Shown in pieces: positions 9,408-18,139 of a stretch of DNA of 64,000 nucleotides; positions within the stretch are counted from its first letter, which is position 1, and each line of letters begins with the position of its first letter. This stretch comes from Burkholderia sp. LMG 13014 (GTDB lineage Bacteria; Pseudomonadota; Gammaproteobacteria; Burkholderiales; Burkholderiaceae): the NCBI RefSeq assembly GCF_905232215.1, contig NZ_CAJNKE010000002.1, positions 1 through 64,000 of the forward strand. The letters run 5' to 3'. Made by a program: the position numbers and the translations under genes. A model generated the notes under the pieces. The model saw only the letters and a program-made list of their open reading frames with translations, made no database searches and was not told the origin of the DNA.

Positions 9408-11756
9408 TCAGGCCGGCCCGGCGGCGTCCCTCTCGGCGTCGAACGACGTATCGGCGATGCGCGCGCGTTGCAGCGAGCCGGCCCGTTTCCCGATCGCGGT
9501 CAGATCCAGTGTATCGAGGCGCTCGCGCACGTCCTGCACGAAGGCTGCGTAGTCCGGTTCGTCCGCATACTGGCTGAGCCAATCCTCGATATCGGTGAGC
9601 TGCCCGTTGTCGGCCAGCCGGATCAGTTCGGCGAGCGCGTCGTCGGGCGGGCCCTGCATCGCGGGCGCGGCACGGTCCGGCTCGGCATCGCGGTCCGGAT
9701 GAAACCGCCGGACGAGCTCCGACGCCGGTACGAGCGCGTGCCCGACAACCGGCGCGACGATCGCGAACGAGAACGCCGTGCCGGCGCCCGGCTGGCTGGC
9801 GACGGCCAGCTCGCCACCCATCGCACCGACGATGCGCTGCGCGATGAACAGGCCGAGCCCGGTGCCGCCGTTCACGGCCTGCACCTGCTGGTACGCGCGG
9901 AAGATGTCGCGGGTCCCGCTGATGTCGATCCCGATACCCGTATCGGCAACGTCGAACAACAGGCGCCATGCGTCGCCTTCGCGAGACGCATGAATCGACA
10001 GCGTGACCGTGCCGTCGCGCGTGAATTTCGACGCATTCGACAACAGATTGAGCAGCACCTGCTGCAGCCGCATGCCGTCGATCGACACCGTGCGCGGCAG
10101 CGGCGTGGCGGGCCGGTAGACGAACCGGTTGTCCTGCTGCGTGCACAGCGCGAGCGCATAGTGCCCGATGTCGTCGAGCAGGCCGGGCAGGTCGGTCGCG
10201 TCCGGCGACACGCCGAGCGGCTGCAGCTCGGCCTTCGTGAACGCGAGCAGTTCGTCGATCAGCGCGAGCTGGTAGCGGATGCTGCGATCGATCGACCGGA
10301 TCAGCTGCGCCTGGCGGCGCGTCGCACCTTGGAGCAGCAGCTTCGCGTAGCCGTTGATCGTGGACAGTGGCGCGCGCAGGTCGTGGCTGACGTAACCGAG
10401 CGTCTCGATCTTCTGCTGCATGTGGGTCGTCACCTGTTGCAGCGCGTCGTTGAGCGCGACCGTGCGTCGTGCGACTTCGTCGCGCAGGCGATCCTGTTCG
10501 GTGATCTGCAAGTGCTCGAGCCGCGTCCTCGCTTCGGTGCGCTGGCGGCCCACGTGATGGATCCACGCGGCCAGCACCAGCAGGTGCGTGGCGAGACCGA
10601 TGACCGCGATGACGGGGTTCGGGTAGATGTCGGATTTCAGCCAGGCGAGCGCCGGCGGCAGCGTGTTCATGCCGTCGAGCACGCGGATCAGCATGTTGAA
10701 GGTGGCGAATCCGATGGCGATCAGCATCACGCGGCCGGTCGGCGTCCGGCGGATCGCGAGCATCAGCGCGAGGCTGATGTTGACGATCCCGAGCACCGCG
10801 TTCAGCCGCAGGCAGAACCACGTGAACGTCAGCAGGTCGCCGCTGGCGGCGCCGGCCATGCCGATACATTCGAGCGCGAGGAAGGCCATGTAGATCGCGC
10901 GCATCGGCAGCCTTGCCTGCTCGCGCCGGGCGACCATCAGGATGAAGACGATGAAGCAGGTGACCGCCAGGTACGCGGAGATCACTTCGCCACGCGCTGA
11001 CCATTCATGCAACGCAGGCGGCAACGCCATCGCCGGATAGCCCCGGTAAGCCGCTTCGAACAGCGTCGTGGCCAGCGCTATCGCAGCCAGCACATGGAAC
11101 ACGCCGCTGCGCGAAAAGAACCCGATCAGCAACGCGCACCACACGAGCGCGAGCAGCCCGCCGAAGAAGCCGAAGTCCCACATCGTCGCGCGACGTTCGA
11201 GCGCATCCCACGCCGCATGCGTGAACGCGGCCGGCGCGAGCCGCATTTCCTTGCGCGACGTGACGCGGATCAGCACCGGGATGCTTTCGCCCGCGCGCAG
11301 CGTGACGTCGAGTACCGGGTAGCGCGATGGCTGCGGCGCGGCATCGCCGCCGGTGCCGGCGGCCGGGAAACGGCTGTCGAGTGTCCACTGGCCGTGCTGG
11401 CCGATATAGAAGTCCGCCTGGTCGACACGCGCGTCGCGAATCGCCAGCACCAGCGGGCGCGCGGCGCTGTCGCGGTTGGTCAGCGTTGCGCGGATCCACC
11501 ATGCCGATCGCGAGAACTCGATGTTGAAAGACGACGTGCTGGCCAACGGCGTGCCAAGGCCAGGATCGGTGAGCCGGGCGGCGACCTGGTCGGCGGACAT
11601 CGTCGTGCTCGCGTCCTCGAATACCGACACGGCATCCAGTTGCGCGGGGTTTGGCGCCGACGCGGCGCGCACCGTCGCGCAGGTGACGGCCATCGTGAGC
11701 AGAAGCAGCAGCACCGCGCGACATCCGGCTGCCCATGCCGCGTGGCGCCTACGCAT
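9408..11756 (-). CDS. Hybrid-class 7TMR-DISM sensor histidine kinase
   Basis: Membrane sensor kinase of 782 residues. After a signal-type segment comes a periplasmic 7TMR-DISM extracellular domain (about 35-180), a seven-helix membrane module (about 190-400), a short coiled coil, then HisKA with phospho-accepting His458 (GYVSHDLRAPLSTI) and HATPase_c with LLNLLSNASKF, DTGIGI and GTGLGLFIAQRIV. The last 110 residues are acidic and helical with no receiver, though such kinases often carry one; it may dock the partner regulator. ATG 11756 overlaps the regulator's stop by 8 bases with GGAGCACC upstream, so translation is coupled. The ligand is unknown. Confidence 0.9.
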   Translation of the reverse strand: MRRRHAAWAAGCRAVLLLLLTMAVTCATVRAASAPNPAQLDAVSVFEDASTTMSADQVAARLTDPGLGTPLASTSSFNIEFSRSAWWIRATLTNRDSAARPLVLAIRDARVDQADFYIGQHGQWTLDSRFPAAGTGGDAAPQPSRYPVLDVTLRAGESIPVLIRVTSRKEMRLAPAAFTHAAWDALERRATMWDFGFFGGLLALVWCALLIGFFSRSGVFHVLAAIALATTLFEAAYRGYPAMALPPALHEWSARGEVISAYLAVTCFIVFILMVARREQARLPMRAIYMAFLALECIGMAGAASGDLLTFTWFCLRLNAVLGIVNISLALMLAIRRTPTGRVMLIAIGFATFNMLIRVLDGMNTLPPALAWLKSDIYPNPVIAVIGLATHLLVLAAWIHHVGRQRTEARTRLEHLQITEQDRLRDEVARRTVALNDALQQVTTHMQQKIETLGYVSHDLRAPLSTINGYAKLLLQGATRRQAQLIRSIDRSIRYQLALIDELLAFTKAELQPLGVSPDATDLPGLLDDIGHYALALCTQQDNRFVYRPATPLPRTVSIDGMRLQQVLLNLLSNASKFTRDGTVTLSIHASREGDAWRLLFDVADTGIGIDISGTRDIFRAYQQVQAVNGGTGLGLFIAQRIVGAMGGELAVASQPGAGTAFSFAIVAPVVGHALVPASELVRRFHPDRDAEPDRAAPAMQGPPDDALAELIRLADNGQLTDIEDWLSQYADEPDYAAFVQDVRERLDTLDLTAIGKRAGSLQRARIADTSFDAERDAAGPA

Positions 11757-12582
11757 CGTGACGGTGCTCCGCGGGCGTGGCGGGCGCATTGGCCGCGTGG
11801 TGCTGGCGCCGCCAGTCGGACGGCGTGATGCCGAAGCGTTCGCGAAAGGCCGTCGCGAAATTGCCGGGTGTGGAAAAGCCGATTTCCTCGGCGATGTCGC
11901 CGATCCCCATCGACGTCTCCGCGAGGAAATGCATCGCGGCGCGCAGGCGGGTGTCGCGCAGATATTCGAACACGGTCTGGCCGAGATGGTCGCGGAACAC
12001 GCGGGACAGGCGCTTTTCGTGCGTCCCGACCTGCCTGGAGAGCTCCTCGAGCGCCGGCGGATGGCGCAGGTCGCGCAGCAGGACCTCGGTCGCCGCGCGC
12101 ACGAGCGCCGCATCCGGGTGGTCGGGCAACGCGGGCAGATGCGCAAACGGCTGGCTGCGCCGTGCCCGCTTCAGGTGATTGCGGATCCGGGCCAGCACTT
12201 CCGCTGGCTCGAACGGCTTGACGATGTAGTCGATTGCGCCCGTTTCGAGCCCCTCGATGCGATCCTCGAGATCGCCCGCGGCAGTCAGGATGATGATCGG
12301 GATCGATTGCGTCGAAGGCGTCGACGCCAGCAGCCGGCACGCGGCGAAGCCGTCCATGCGCGGCATGCGGACATCCATCAGGATCAGGTCGGGCGCGATT
12401 GCCTGGGCACGGTGATAGGCCTGCAGCCCGTCGAACGCAACGCTGATCCGGCACCGCGCGGTGCGCAGGATCTCGGTCAGGAGCCGCACGTCGTTCGGAC
12501 GATCGTCGACGACAAGAATATGTGCGTCGGCGAGATCCGGCGTGGTACGAGGCAACGCCGAACTGGGCGAGCGGGATGACAT
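11749..12582 (-). CDS. Response regulator with AraC-type DNA-binding domain
   Basis: A 277-residue partner of the kinase. The receiver domain has acidic pocket VVDDRP near residue 27, phospho-acceptor Asp70 in LILMDVRMPRMDG, a switch Thr in IIILTAAG and Lys in IVKPFEP. It is joined to a C-terminal AraC/XylS double helix-turn-helix (LEELSRQVGTHEKRLSRVF; IGDIAEEIGFSTPGNFATAFRERFG). I use ATG 12582 (MSSRSPSS), because the open frame upstream is Arg-rich with no binding site. Targets are not visible; a single convergent neighbour (pirin) makes the system orphan-like. Confidence 0.9.
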   Translation of the reverse strand: MSSRSPSSALPRTTPDLADAHILVVDDRPNDVRLLTEILRTARCRISVAFDGLQAYHRAQAIAPDLILMDVRMPRMDGFAACRLLASTPSTQSIPIIILTAAGDLEDRIEGLETGAIDYIVKPFEPAEVLARIRNHLKRARRSQPFAHLPALPDHPDAALVRAATEVLLRDLRHPPALEELSRQVGTHEKRLSRVFRDHLGQTVFEYLRDTRLRAAMHFLAETSMGIGDIAEEIGFSTPGNFATAFRERFGITPSDWRRQHHAANAPATPAEHRHDA

Positions 12583-13760
12583 GGTTGCGGACGCGTTGGA
12601 AGAGTGGCCGGTCAGGTTGGGAGCATCGCTGTCTGCGCGATTGCGGCGAAAAATTATATGTCGACGGTAGCGCCGACTGTGAGGATTCCGTGTGGCCCGA
12701 GCGGGGCTTGCGCGACGAGGTGTGGCTTTTATGTCGTCGTGGCGTCTGGCCGGAAGAAACGGAGGCGGAAACACTTGCCGAACTGAATGTTGATAATCGG
12801 TCCTTGTTTTCGGATTAATAGCTCGAAATTCGGATTGTCCCGATCGATCAATCGGGTCGTCGTGTGCCTGAAAATCGATATCTTCAAGGTAACTAAGGTG
12901 ACGAGGTCACGGCTGGCCTGATTGTTATTCAGCCGGCGGCTCGTCGGAATCCGGTTCGCCAGGAAATCAAGTTTCGCGCCAAACTGTATGAATGTAAATG
13001 TCGTCCGCTCGCGAAAAGGTTTTTTCCGATCTGGAAAAGGTGCGTTTGTAACGATACCCGCATACTAGCTCCGGCGCGGCTGGAATCGATTCTTTCGATA
13101 CGTCCGAGATCGCGTGGATCGCATGCCGACGTCTCACCGAGGTGCATGCGATACCAATGTGACATTGAATGATGCGATTCTGATCACATGAGATTGAGGC
13201 AGGGCACGAATAACTGGCACGAGGGTAATGCAAATTTCATGATTTTCCGCATACGTTGCGATATAAGAAAAATCGGCGAATCTTGAAATGTGGTTGTGTG
13301 TGAGGCGTCGGTCGAGAAGAAATCATCAACGAAATTCGATCGATTCATTCGGTGCAGGGGGCGTCCGGCACGTCGCCGATACTGTTCCGGAAATCCGGAA
13401 AATGCGTTTGACGGCCGGACGGAAAGGGCGAGTGGCTGCGTGTTGGCCGTCCGAAGGTTCGATCCATCGGGCGGCCGCGCGCGGTGCGCGCTCGAATCAG
13501 GCGGACCCGAAAAAGATGAGCACGGCAGGTACGGCAGGCATGACAGGCCAATGCATCGGTTCTCACGAACCGGTGGCGCTTGCTTCAGTCTCCGGGATCG
13601 CGCGACGTCATCCTCCTCCTGAATGAAACAGAGTGGGCCGCCCCCGGGGGCGGCCCGGCTTCCGCCTGTCTGGCGTTTGAACGACGCTTACGCATGAGGT
13701 TCGAGGTCGTCGCGGGTTCGGCCCGATGGCGTTCGAACGGCAGCGACCACGGTACAACGG
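12583..13760. other. Gene-poor, AT-richer stretch
   Basis: Nearly 1.2 kb lies between the response regulator start and the stop of the exported orphan. Base composition drops clearly around 12780-13320 compared with the flanks, and no frame there shows Burkholderia-like codon use. The frames around 13290-13620 are Arg/Gly/Ala-rich and look like shadows. The response regulator promoter should lie at the left side. A strong hairpin is at 13635-13656. I see no repeats, integrase remnants or RNA gene. Confidence 0.45.
13635..13656 (-). terminator. Perfect GC-rich hairpin downstream of the exported orphan
   Basis: Two abutting 11-base arms, GGGCCGCCCCC and GGGGGCGGCCC, form a perfect palindrome about 105 bases beyond the stop of the minus-strand gene. 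On that strand only a short TTT follows after a few bases. It is most likely a transcription terminator or mRNA-stabilising stem. Confidence 0.5.
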
Positions 13761-14336
13761 TCAATCGTGGCTTTCTCGATGCACAAAGATCTTTCTCCCC
13801 TCAAAGCGCTCCTGCACACCTTGCTGGCAATTCGTCGGGCACTTTACTACGCCATCCGCGCTCTCGCCTGCCACGGTGACCGCTTTGTAGACAACGGATT
13901 CGATGAGTGTCCCGTCGGCAGCGACGACGATGTTCAGATCGGTCTCGACGCCGGCCGGCACGGATCCGCCGGTGGTATAGACGGTGCTCATGGTGCCGGT
14001 GCAATCGGAGTTCACCGTGTAGGTGCCGGTCTGGTGCGGATTGAACGTAGTTTGCCCACCTTTCGGCAGGCCGCCGATCACCCCGAAGTCGGTGCGTGAG
14101 TAATGGCTCGTACCGTCGAACGTCACCAGAGCGACATCATCGAGGATCGACGGGGCAGCGTATGGATGCACCTTGCCATCGGCACCTATCAATCCAAGAA
14201 TTTGTCCGTGACCGATAAACTCGAATGCTCCCTTCAGCGTTGCGTTCGAGCAAAGGCCGTCGGCCTGCGCGGCACCACTGAGAGATAGAAGGGCAACAGC
14301 TGTTGCAGACAGAACGCTTAGACGCTTGCTTTTCAT
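13761..14336 (-). CDS. Exported protein of unknown function
   Basis: A 191-residue protein I do not recognise. The N-terminus is a Sec signal: MKSKRLSVLSATAVALLSL, then GAAQA and a mature start DGLCSNATLKGAFEFIGHG. The mature part is Gly/Thr/Val-rich and beta-strand-like (TFDGTSHYSRTDFGVIGG, GTYTVNSDCTGTMSTVYTTGG). It has four Cys that could pair in the periplasm. ATG 14336 has GGAG 6 bases upstream; an ATG two codons earlier abuts that GGAG and is less likely. It stands alone between two gene-poor stretches, with a hairpin downstream. The repeated G-T-Y/T-V pattern resembles small secreted beta proteins annotated only as hypothetical in Burkholderia. Confidence 0.7.
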   Translation of the reverse strand: MKSKRLSVLSATAVALLSLSGAAQADGLCSNATLKGAFEFIGHGQILGLIGADGKVHPYAAPSILDDVALVTFDGTSHYSRTDFGVIGGLPKGGQTTFNPHQTGTYTVNSDCTGTMSTVYTTGGSVPAGVETDLNIVVAADGTLIESVVYKAVTVAGESADGVVKCPTNCQQGVQERFEGRKIFVHRESHD

Positions 14337-15244
14337 GTTCATCTCCAAGTCATGAATCGGGCGCTTAACTTGATCAAGCGGGGAGGTTTGCTTCCTTGAC
14401 TGACCGAACTGCACGCATCCGCTAACAGGAGTCGAAAACTGGCACGGTTTCGCCTGGCTACTGTCGGGTTGCGAAATCCCTTGTGGCCAAACTTTACGAT
14501 TGGGTTGGCGAGCTACGACCGGCTTCCCTCGGCGTGCGACGTAACGCCCATTGATTGCCAATGGACAAGCAAACGCGCAGGCGTGACGTCACCCGGCGCG
14601 CGGGATGGCCGTACAGGCGAGTGGATGCTTGAAGATGGAGACGTAGGGTGTCTAGGCCGTGCGCGTGAAGCAAGTGTCCATCGTCGTCGCCTTCCTTTCC
14701 TTCGTTAACTACCGACTACCCCCGGACACAAAGCAGGCCCACGACAACGTGGTGAGCAAAGCTATTCGTTATTGAACGAACATAGACGTACGATTGCGGG
14801 ATTACAAGGCGGCGTTAAGCTATTTTTTTGGAAATAAAAAATCCAATGGAATGCGTGTAATTTCAGACGTGTCAATTGGGTTTCTATTTTTTGAATCAAT
14901 CATCTTATTTTAAGAACAGAGGCGGACGCGTCTCCATCGGATTGCGCGAGAACGAAGATGATTCGCGTGCACGGAAATTCCGGACGAATCCGGCGGGAGG
15001 ATTCCAGCGTCGACCCTGCTGCAAACAGTCGATCTTGCGACGCCTGTCACATTGGTCGAACGGCCGTTTGCCGGGAGGGAACGGTCGCCCTGATGCCCGA
15101 CTCCAGCTGTGGGTGAACGACGCTTTGTGGCCGCCGCTGGCCTGTCGAGCCCGCACGTTTGATCCGACGCAAGCGCGCAGCAATCGTGGCTCGCGTGTTC
15201 GCGATGGCGAGTACACTGAACATGCCATGTAACAGGAGAATGCG
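14337..15244. other. Intergenic, AT-rich centre
   Basis: About 900 bases without a convincing gene. The segment 14750-14920 is markedly AT-rich, with runs such as TTTTTTTGG and AAATAAAAAATCC, unlike the flanks. The open frames around 14880-15230 lack binding sites and Burkholderia-like codon use. It contains the promoter of the exported orphan on the left and presumably that of the gene at 15245 on the right. AT-rich islands like this are often transfer scars, but no mobile gene remains. Confidence 0.4.
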
Positions 15245-15574
15245 ATGATCGACGCTGGCCCCAAAAGCACCTTCCGAGGGCTGCCGCTGACCGTGGAGCA
15301 GGACGCGGAAGTGAGGCACTACATCAAGGATCGGACTCGGCGTGGGCTGCCATGGGACACGTCGGAGTTGAGCGCAATGCTCAAGGACATGCTGCATCCC
15401 CCGGGCGACGGCGATGGCGACGGCGACAGTGATGCCGCTTCCCCGGCAGACGAAACCATAGCGGCCGCCGAGCGCGCAACGGCGTCGGTCGACGAAGCGA
15501 TGGACCCGATCGAGGCGAATGAAGAGTGGCATGCGGCCATGGAGTCGGAGGGCATGAAAGGCCCGAGACGATAA
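15245..15574 (+). CDS. Hypothetical acidic protein
   Basis: A 109-residue protein with AGGAG 6-7 bases before ATG 15245. The first half is amphipathic (GLPLTVEQDAEVRHYIKD, LPWDTSELSAMLKDML). The middle is a low-complexity (GD)n stretch from GDG repeats, and the tail is Ala/Glu/Asp-rich. There is no membrane segment or signal, so it should be cytosolic. I do not recognise the family. The clear binding site and codon use support a real gene. Confidence 0.55.
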   Translation: MIDAGPKSTFRGLPLTVEQDAEVRHYIKDRTRRGLPWDTSELSAMLKDMLHPPGDGDGDGDSDAASPADETIAAAERATASVDEAMDPIEANEEWHAAMESEGMKGPRR

Positions 15575-15859
15575 AAACGGAGCAACGACGCTCCGATTCC
15601 TGGCAGTGCCGCTACGCGAGTGCGCGCCGGATGTCACGCGTGTCAGGAAAGGCGCGTTCCGCGTTGCGCGTGTGCTGCGTCGCATTGCACACGGCGGGAC
15701 TGTCGACGCGCAGCGTGCCCCCATCGTGAGAATCCCGACACACAATCGGTCTGCTTGCAGGTAATTTCGGCCGCAGCCGATCGCGCCACCCATGTCGCAT
15801 GGCGCCAGCGGAACCGCGAGCCGCATTTCCTCGCCGAGCGCCCGGCAGCGGGCGCCGTG

Positions 15860-16048
15860 TCAGTGTCTGAGCACGCAGACGGCCACGATTTCGTATCCGG
15901 GGTCGGCATGCACGTGCGCTGCCTTTTCCGCTTCCTCGTACGAAAGAAACGACGTGGCATCTTCAACCGCCGGTGCCATGCCGATATCGCCATCCTCGGC
16001 GGTGCACAGGAATTGCTCGCCGGTCTTCACGACGTAGACGGACAACAT
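15860..16048 (-). CDS. Small hypothetical protein (62 aa)
   Basis: ATG 16048 is preceded by GGAGGGAATC. The product begins MLSVYVVKTGEQFLCTAEDG and ends with an amphipathic pair, SYEEAEKAAHVHADPGYEIV then AVCVLRH. It alternates strand and helix like a compact single-domain protein and has two Cys and no signal or membrane segment. Family not recognised. The strong binding site and balanced composition favour a real gene over a chance frame. Confidence 0.55.
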   Translation of the reverse strand: MLSVYVVKTGEQFLCTAEDGDIGMAPAVEDATSFLSYEEAEKAAHVHADPGYEIVAVCVLRH

Positions 16049-16362
16049 GATTCCCTCCATCGTTTGCAGGGGGGAATTCCAGTCTAGCAGGCCAGAAACG
16101 GGGCGCAGGCGGTTTGCGGCGCCCTTTCCTGGATGTCGTCGAAGGAGGGATTGCCGCCTCGAATGTCTATGCGTCAATCGGGCCGACTCGTCGGTATCCG
16201 CCGGTGCTCGATCCGACGGGTAATCGGCTGCCGCCGGCCGGAGGTGATCGATTGCCGTCACCCCGGCGCTGCGTCACGATTCGGCCTCCCGCGAAGGGCC
16301 GGCATCCCGACCTTCAATCGCTCGGCACGCGACACGAGCGGAAAGCCGTGCACAATACCCGC
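16049..16362. other. Intergenic, no gene seen
   Basis: About 310 bases between two divergent small genes. The frames that cross it are Arg/Pro-rich without binding sites. It must hold the two promoters, but I see no convincing motif. Confidence 0.4.
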
Positions 16363-16578
16363 ATGCAAACCCCAGACCTTGAACACCTCGTCACCGTCAC
16401 CATGCCCTTTGGAAAATACAAGGGCCGGCTCATTGCCGACCTGCCGGGGCCTTACCTCAATTGGCTGGCCCGCGAAGGGTTCCCGCGCGGAGAAATCGGC
16501 CGGCAGCTTGCGCTGATGCACGAGATCGATCACAACGGCCTGCGGGACTTGCTGGAGCCGTTGCGCAAACGCGGGTAG
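16363..16578 (+). CDS. DUF3820 family small protein
   Basis: A 71-residue protein with the family core TMPFGKYKGRLIADLPGPYL near residue 13, then NWLAREGFPRGEIGRQLALMHEID. This widespread single-domain family has been described as a quorum-regulated virulence-factor-like fold, but its biochemical role is unsettled. ATG 16363 is chosen because the family starts just before the MPFGKYKG motif. It lies alone, with no operon partner within 200 bases. Confidence 0.8.
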   Translation: MQTPDLEHLVTVTMPFGKYKGRLIADLPGPYLNWLAREGFPRGEIGRQLALMHEIDHNGLRDLLEPLRKRG

Positions 16579-16798
16579 TGCCAATCGGGGGCGAATGCCC
16601 CCGCGTGCCACGCCGGCCCGCCTCGATCGATCGCGATCGACGACAACCACCCCTCTCCAGGCACATCCGCTACGCGTGCTGAATGCACGCATGCGACCCC
16701 ATCGCTGGCCCGTGCGCACCTAGCGCGGCGCCGATGCTGACATAGAATATAAAACAGTCCCTTGAGGACGAGTTGATGGCAAGAGAAGGGGTGCCGAC

Positions 16799-17308
16799 AT
16801 GAGACGCCTTTATTTCCTCGTACCCGATACGCAGATGGCGAAAGCCATCGTCGACGATTTATTGCGCGCACGCATCATCTGGCGCCATATCCACGTTCTC
16901 GCCGACCACAGCGTCACACTCGATCAGTTACCCGAAGCATCGTTGCTGCAAAGCAGCGATGTCGTGCATGCGCTCGAGCGCGGCGTCGCGCTCGGCGGCG
17001 CGGCCGGTGCGCTGATCGGTCTCGTCGCGCTGGTATTTCCGCCGGCGGAGCTCGTGATCGCAGGCGGCGCCGTCGTCGGGTTGACGTTGGCCGGAGCGGG
17101 TTTCGGCGCGTGGACCGCCGCGATGATCGGCATCGCCGAGCCGAACGCGCGACTCCAGCGATTTCGCGAGGCCATCCAGGAAGGCCAGATCCTGATCATG
17201 GCCGACGTGCCGGCATTGCGAGAGCAGGAAATCGAAGAGATGGTCGCCCAGCATTTTCCGAAGGCGGACCTGGAAGGCGCCGAGCCTACGACACCGATCT
17301 TCCCCTGA
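16799..17308 (+). CDS. Membrane-associated protein with glycine-zipper hairpin (DUF1269-like)
   Basis: A 169-residue protein. An N-terminal globular part (MRRLYFLVPDTQMAKAIVDDL) is followed by a hydrophobic double segment of about residues 62-108, rich in Gly and Ala (GVALGGAAGALIGLVALVF, then GGAVVGLTLAGAGFGAWTAA). The C-terminus is charged (QEGQILIMADVPALREQEIE). The layout resembles DUF1269/general-stress membrane proteins, which have a soluble head and a Gly-zipper hairpin. ATG 16799 follows AAGGGG. It lies 217 bases before the next membrane protein and the oxidase operon; whether it belongs with them is unclear. Confidence 0.65.
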   Translation: MRRLYFLVPDTQMAKAIVDDLLRARIIWRHIHVLADHSVTLDQLPEASLLQSSDVVHALERGVALGGAAGALIGLVALVFPPAELVIAGGAVVGLTLAGAGFGAWTAAMIGIAEPNARLQRFREAIQEGQILIMADVPALREQEIEEMVAQHFPKADLEGAEPTTPIFP

Positions 17309-17524
17309 CGCGCGACAGCAAGCCGGCCTGCCCGACATCCGCGTTCATCGACGCGGTTCGTCGAGCGCACGGCCGCGACCGCGGGCCGCGCGCGGAGCGG
17401 GTCGTTCGCACGTTGCGCAGGCAACCCTGTCCGCCATTCCGAATCGCGCAAGAGACGCAGGCCCGACGCGCTTGACGCCTTCGGAATCGAAGCGCCGACA
17501 TCGAACCGTCGGCAAGGAGGTGGT

Positions 17525-18040
17525 ATGGAACTGCACATTCAATCGCACCATTGGGAGCGTCGTAAGCCCGACTGGGTCGCCGCTGCCGTGGCCGGTCTCG
17601 CGGGCGGTGCGCTGGTGATCGCGCTGGAATTCGTCTGGTCGACCCTCGTGCTCGGCTCAAGCCCGTGGCAACCGACACACAAGATCGCGGCGATGGTGAT
17701 GGGCCTCAGCGCGCTCGGCCAGATGACGCAATTCAACCTTGAAATCGTGGCGATGGCGCTGCTGCTGCACTACGTGCTCGGCGCGATCATGGGGATGATG
17801 CTCGCCGCGATCATGGCGCCTTTCCGCTTCGATTCGAGCGTGGGCATGGAAGCTGCCATCGGGCTGGCGTTCGGGATCGTCGCGTATGGGTGGAACTTCT
17901 ACGTCATGACGGCCGTGTTCCCGTGGTTCGTCTCCGAGCGGGGCTCCGGGCCGTTGCTGGCCAATCTGTTGTTCGGCGTGGTTGCGGCCATCACCTACGG
18001 CAGGCTGGAGCGATTGCGCAAGCGGAACGTGGACGACTGA
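17525..18040 (+). CDS. Polytopic membrane protein of unknown function
   Basis: A 171-residue membrane protein with about four hydrophobic segments, near residues 18-40, 55-65, 73-95 and 108-160. It starts at ATG 17525 behind AAGGAGG. It ends 99 bases before the oxidase subunit II gene on the same strand and may be the first gene of that unit. Proteins of this kind precede oxidase operons in other Burkholderia-like genomes as uncharacterised genes. It lacks the His-rich motif expected for heme handling or copper delivery, so I assign no function. Confidence 0.65.
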   Translation: MELHIQSHHWERRKPDWVAAAVAGLAGGALVIALEFVWSTLVLGSSPWQPTHKIAAMVMGLSALGQMTQFNLEIVAMALLLHYVLGAIMGMMLAAIMAPFRFDSSVGMEAAIGLAFGIVAYGWNFYVMTAVFPWFVSERGSGPLLANLLFGVVAAITYGRLERLRKRNVDD

Positions 18041-18139
18041 CACATCACGTTTCCCGCCGCGCCTGACCACGCAGCGCTCGCGGGAGACACGGAACCCGGT
18101 GTCGGCGGCTCCGGCGAGTGACACTCAGCGAGGCGGCCT

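Noticed and set aside
13288-13626. Two overlapping frames near 13.3-13.6 kb
   Set aside because: Arg/Gly/Ser-rich and no binding site; AT-rich flank suggests non-coding.
15404-15430. GGCGAC-type repeat in the gene at 15245
   Set aside because: It is a short low-complexity coding repeat (Gly-Asp), not a CRISPR or mobile repeat.
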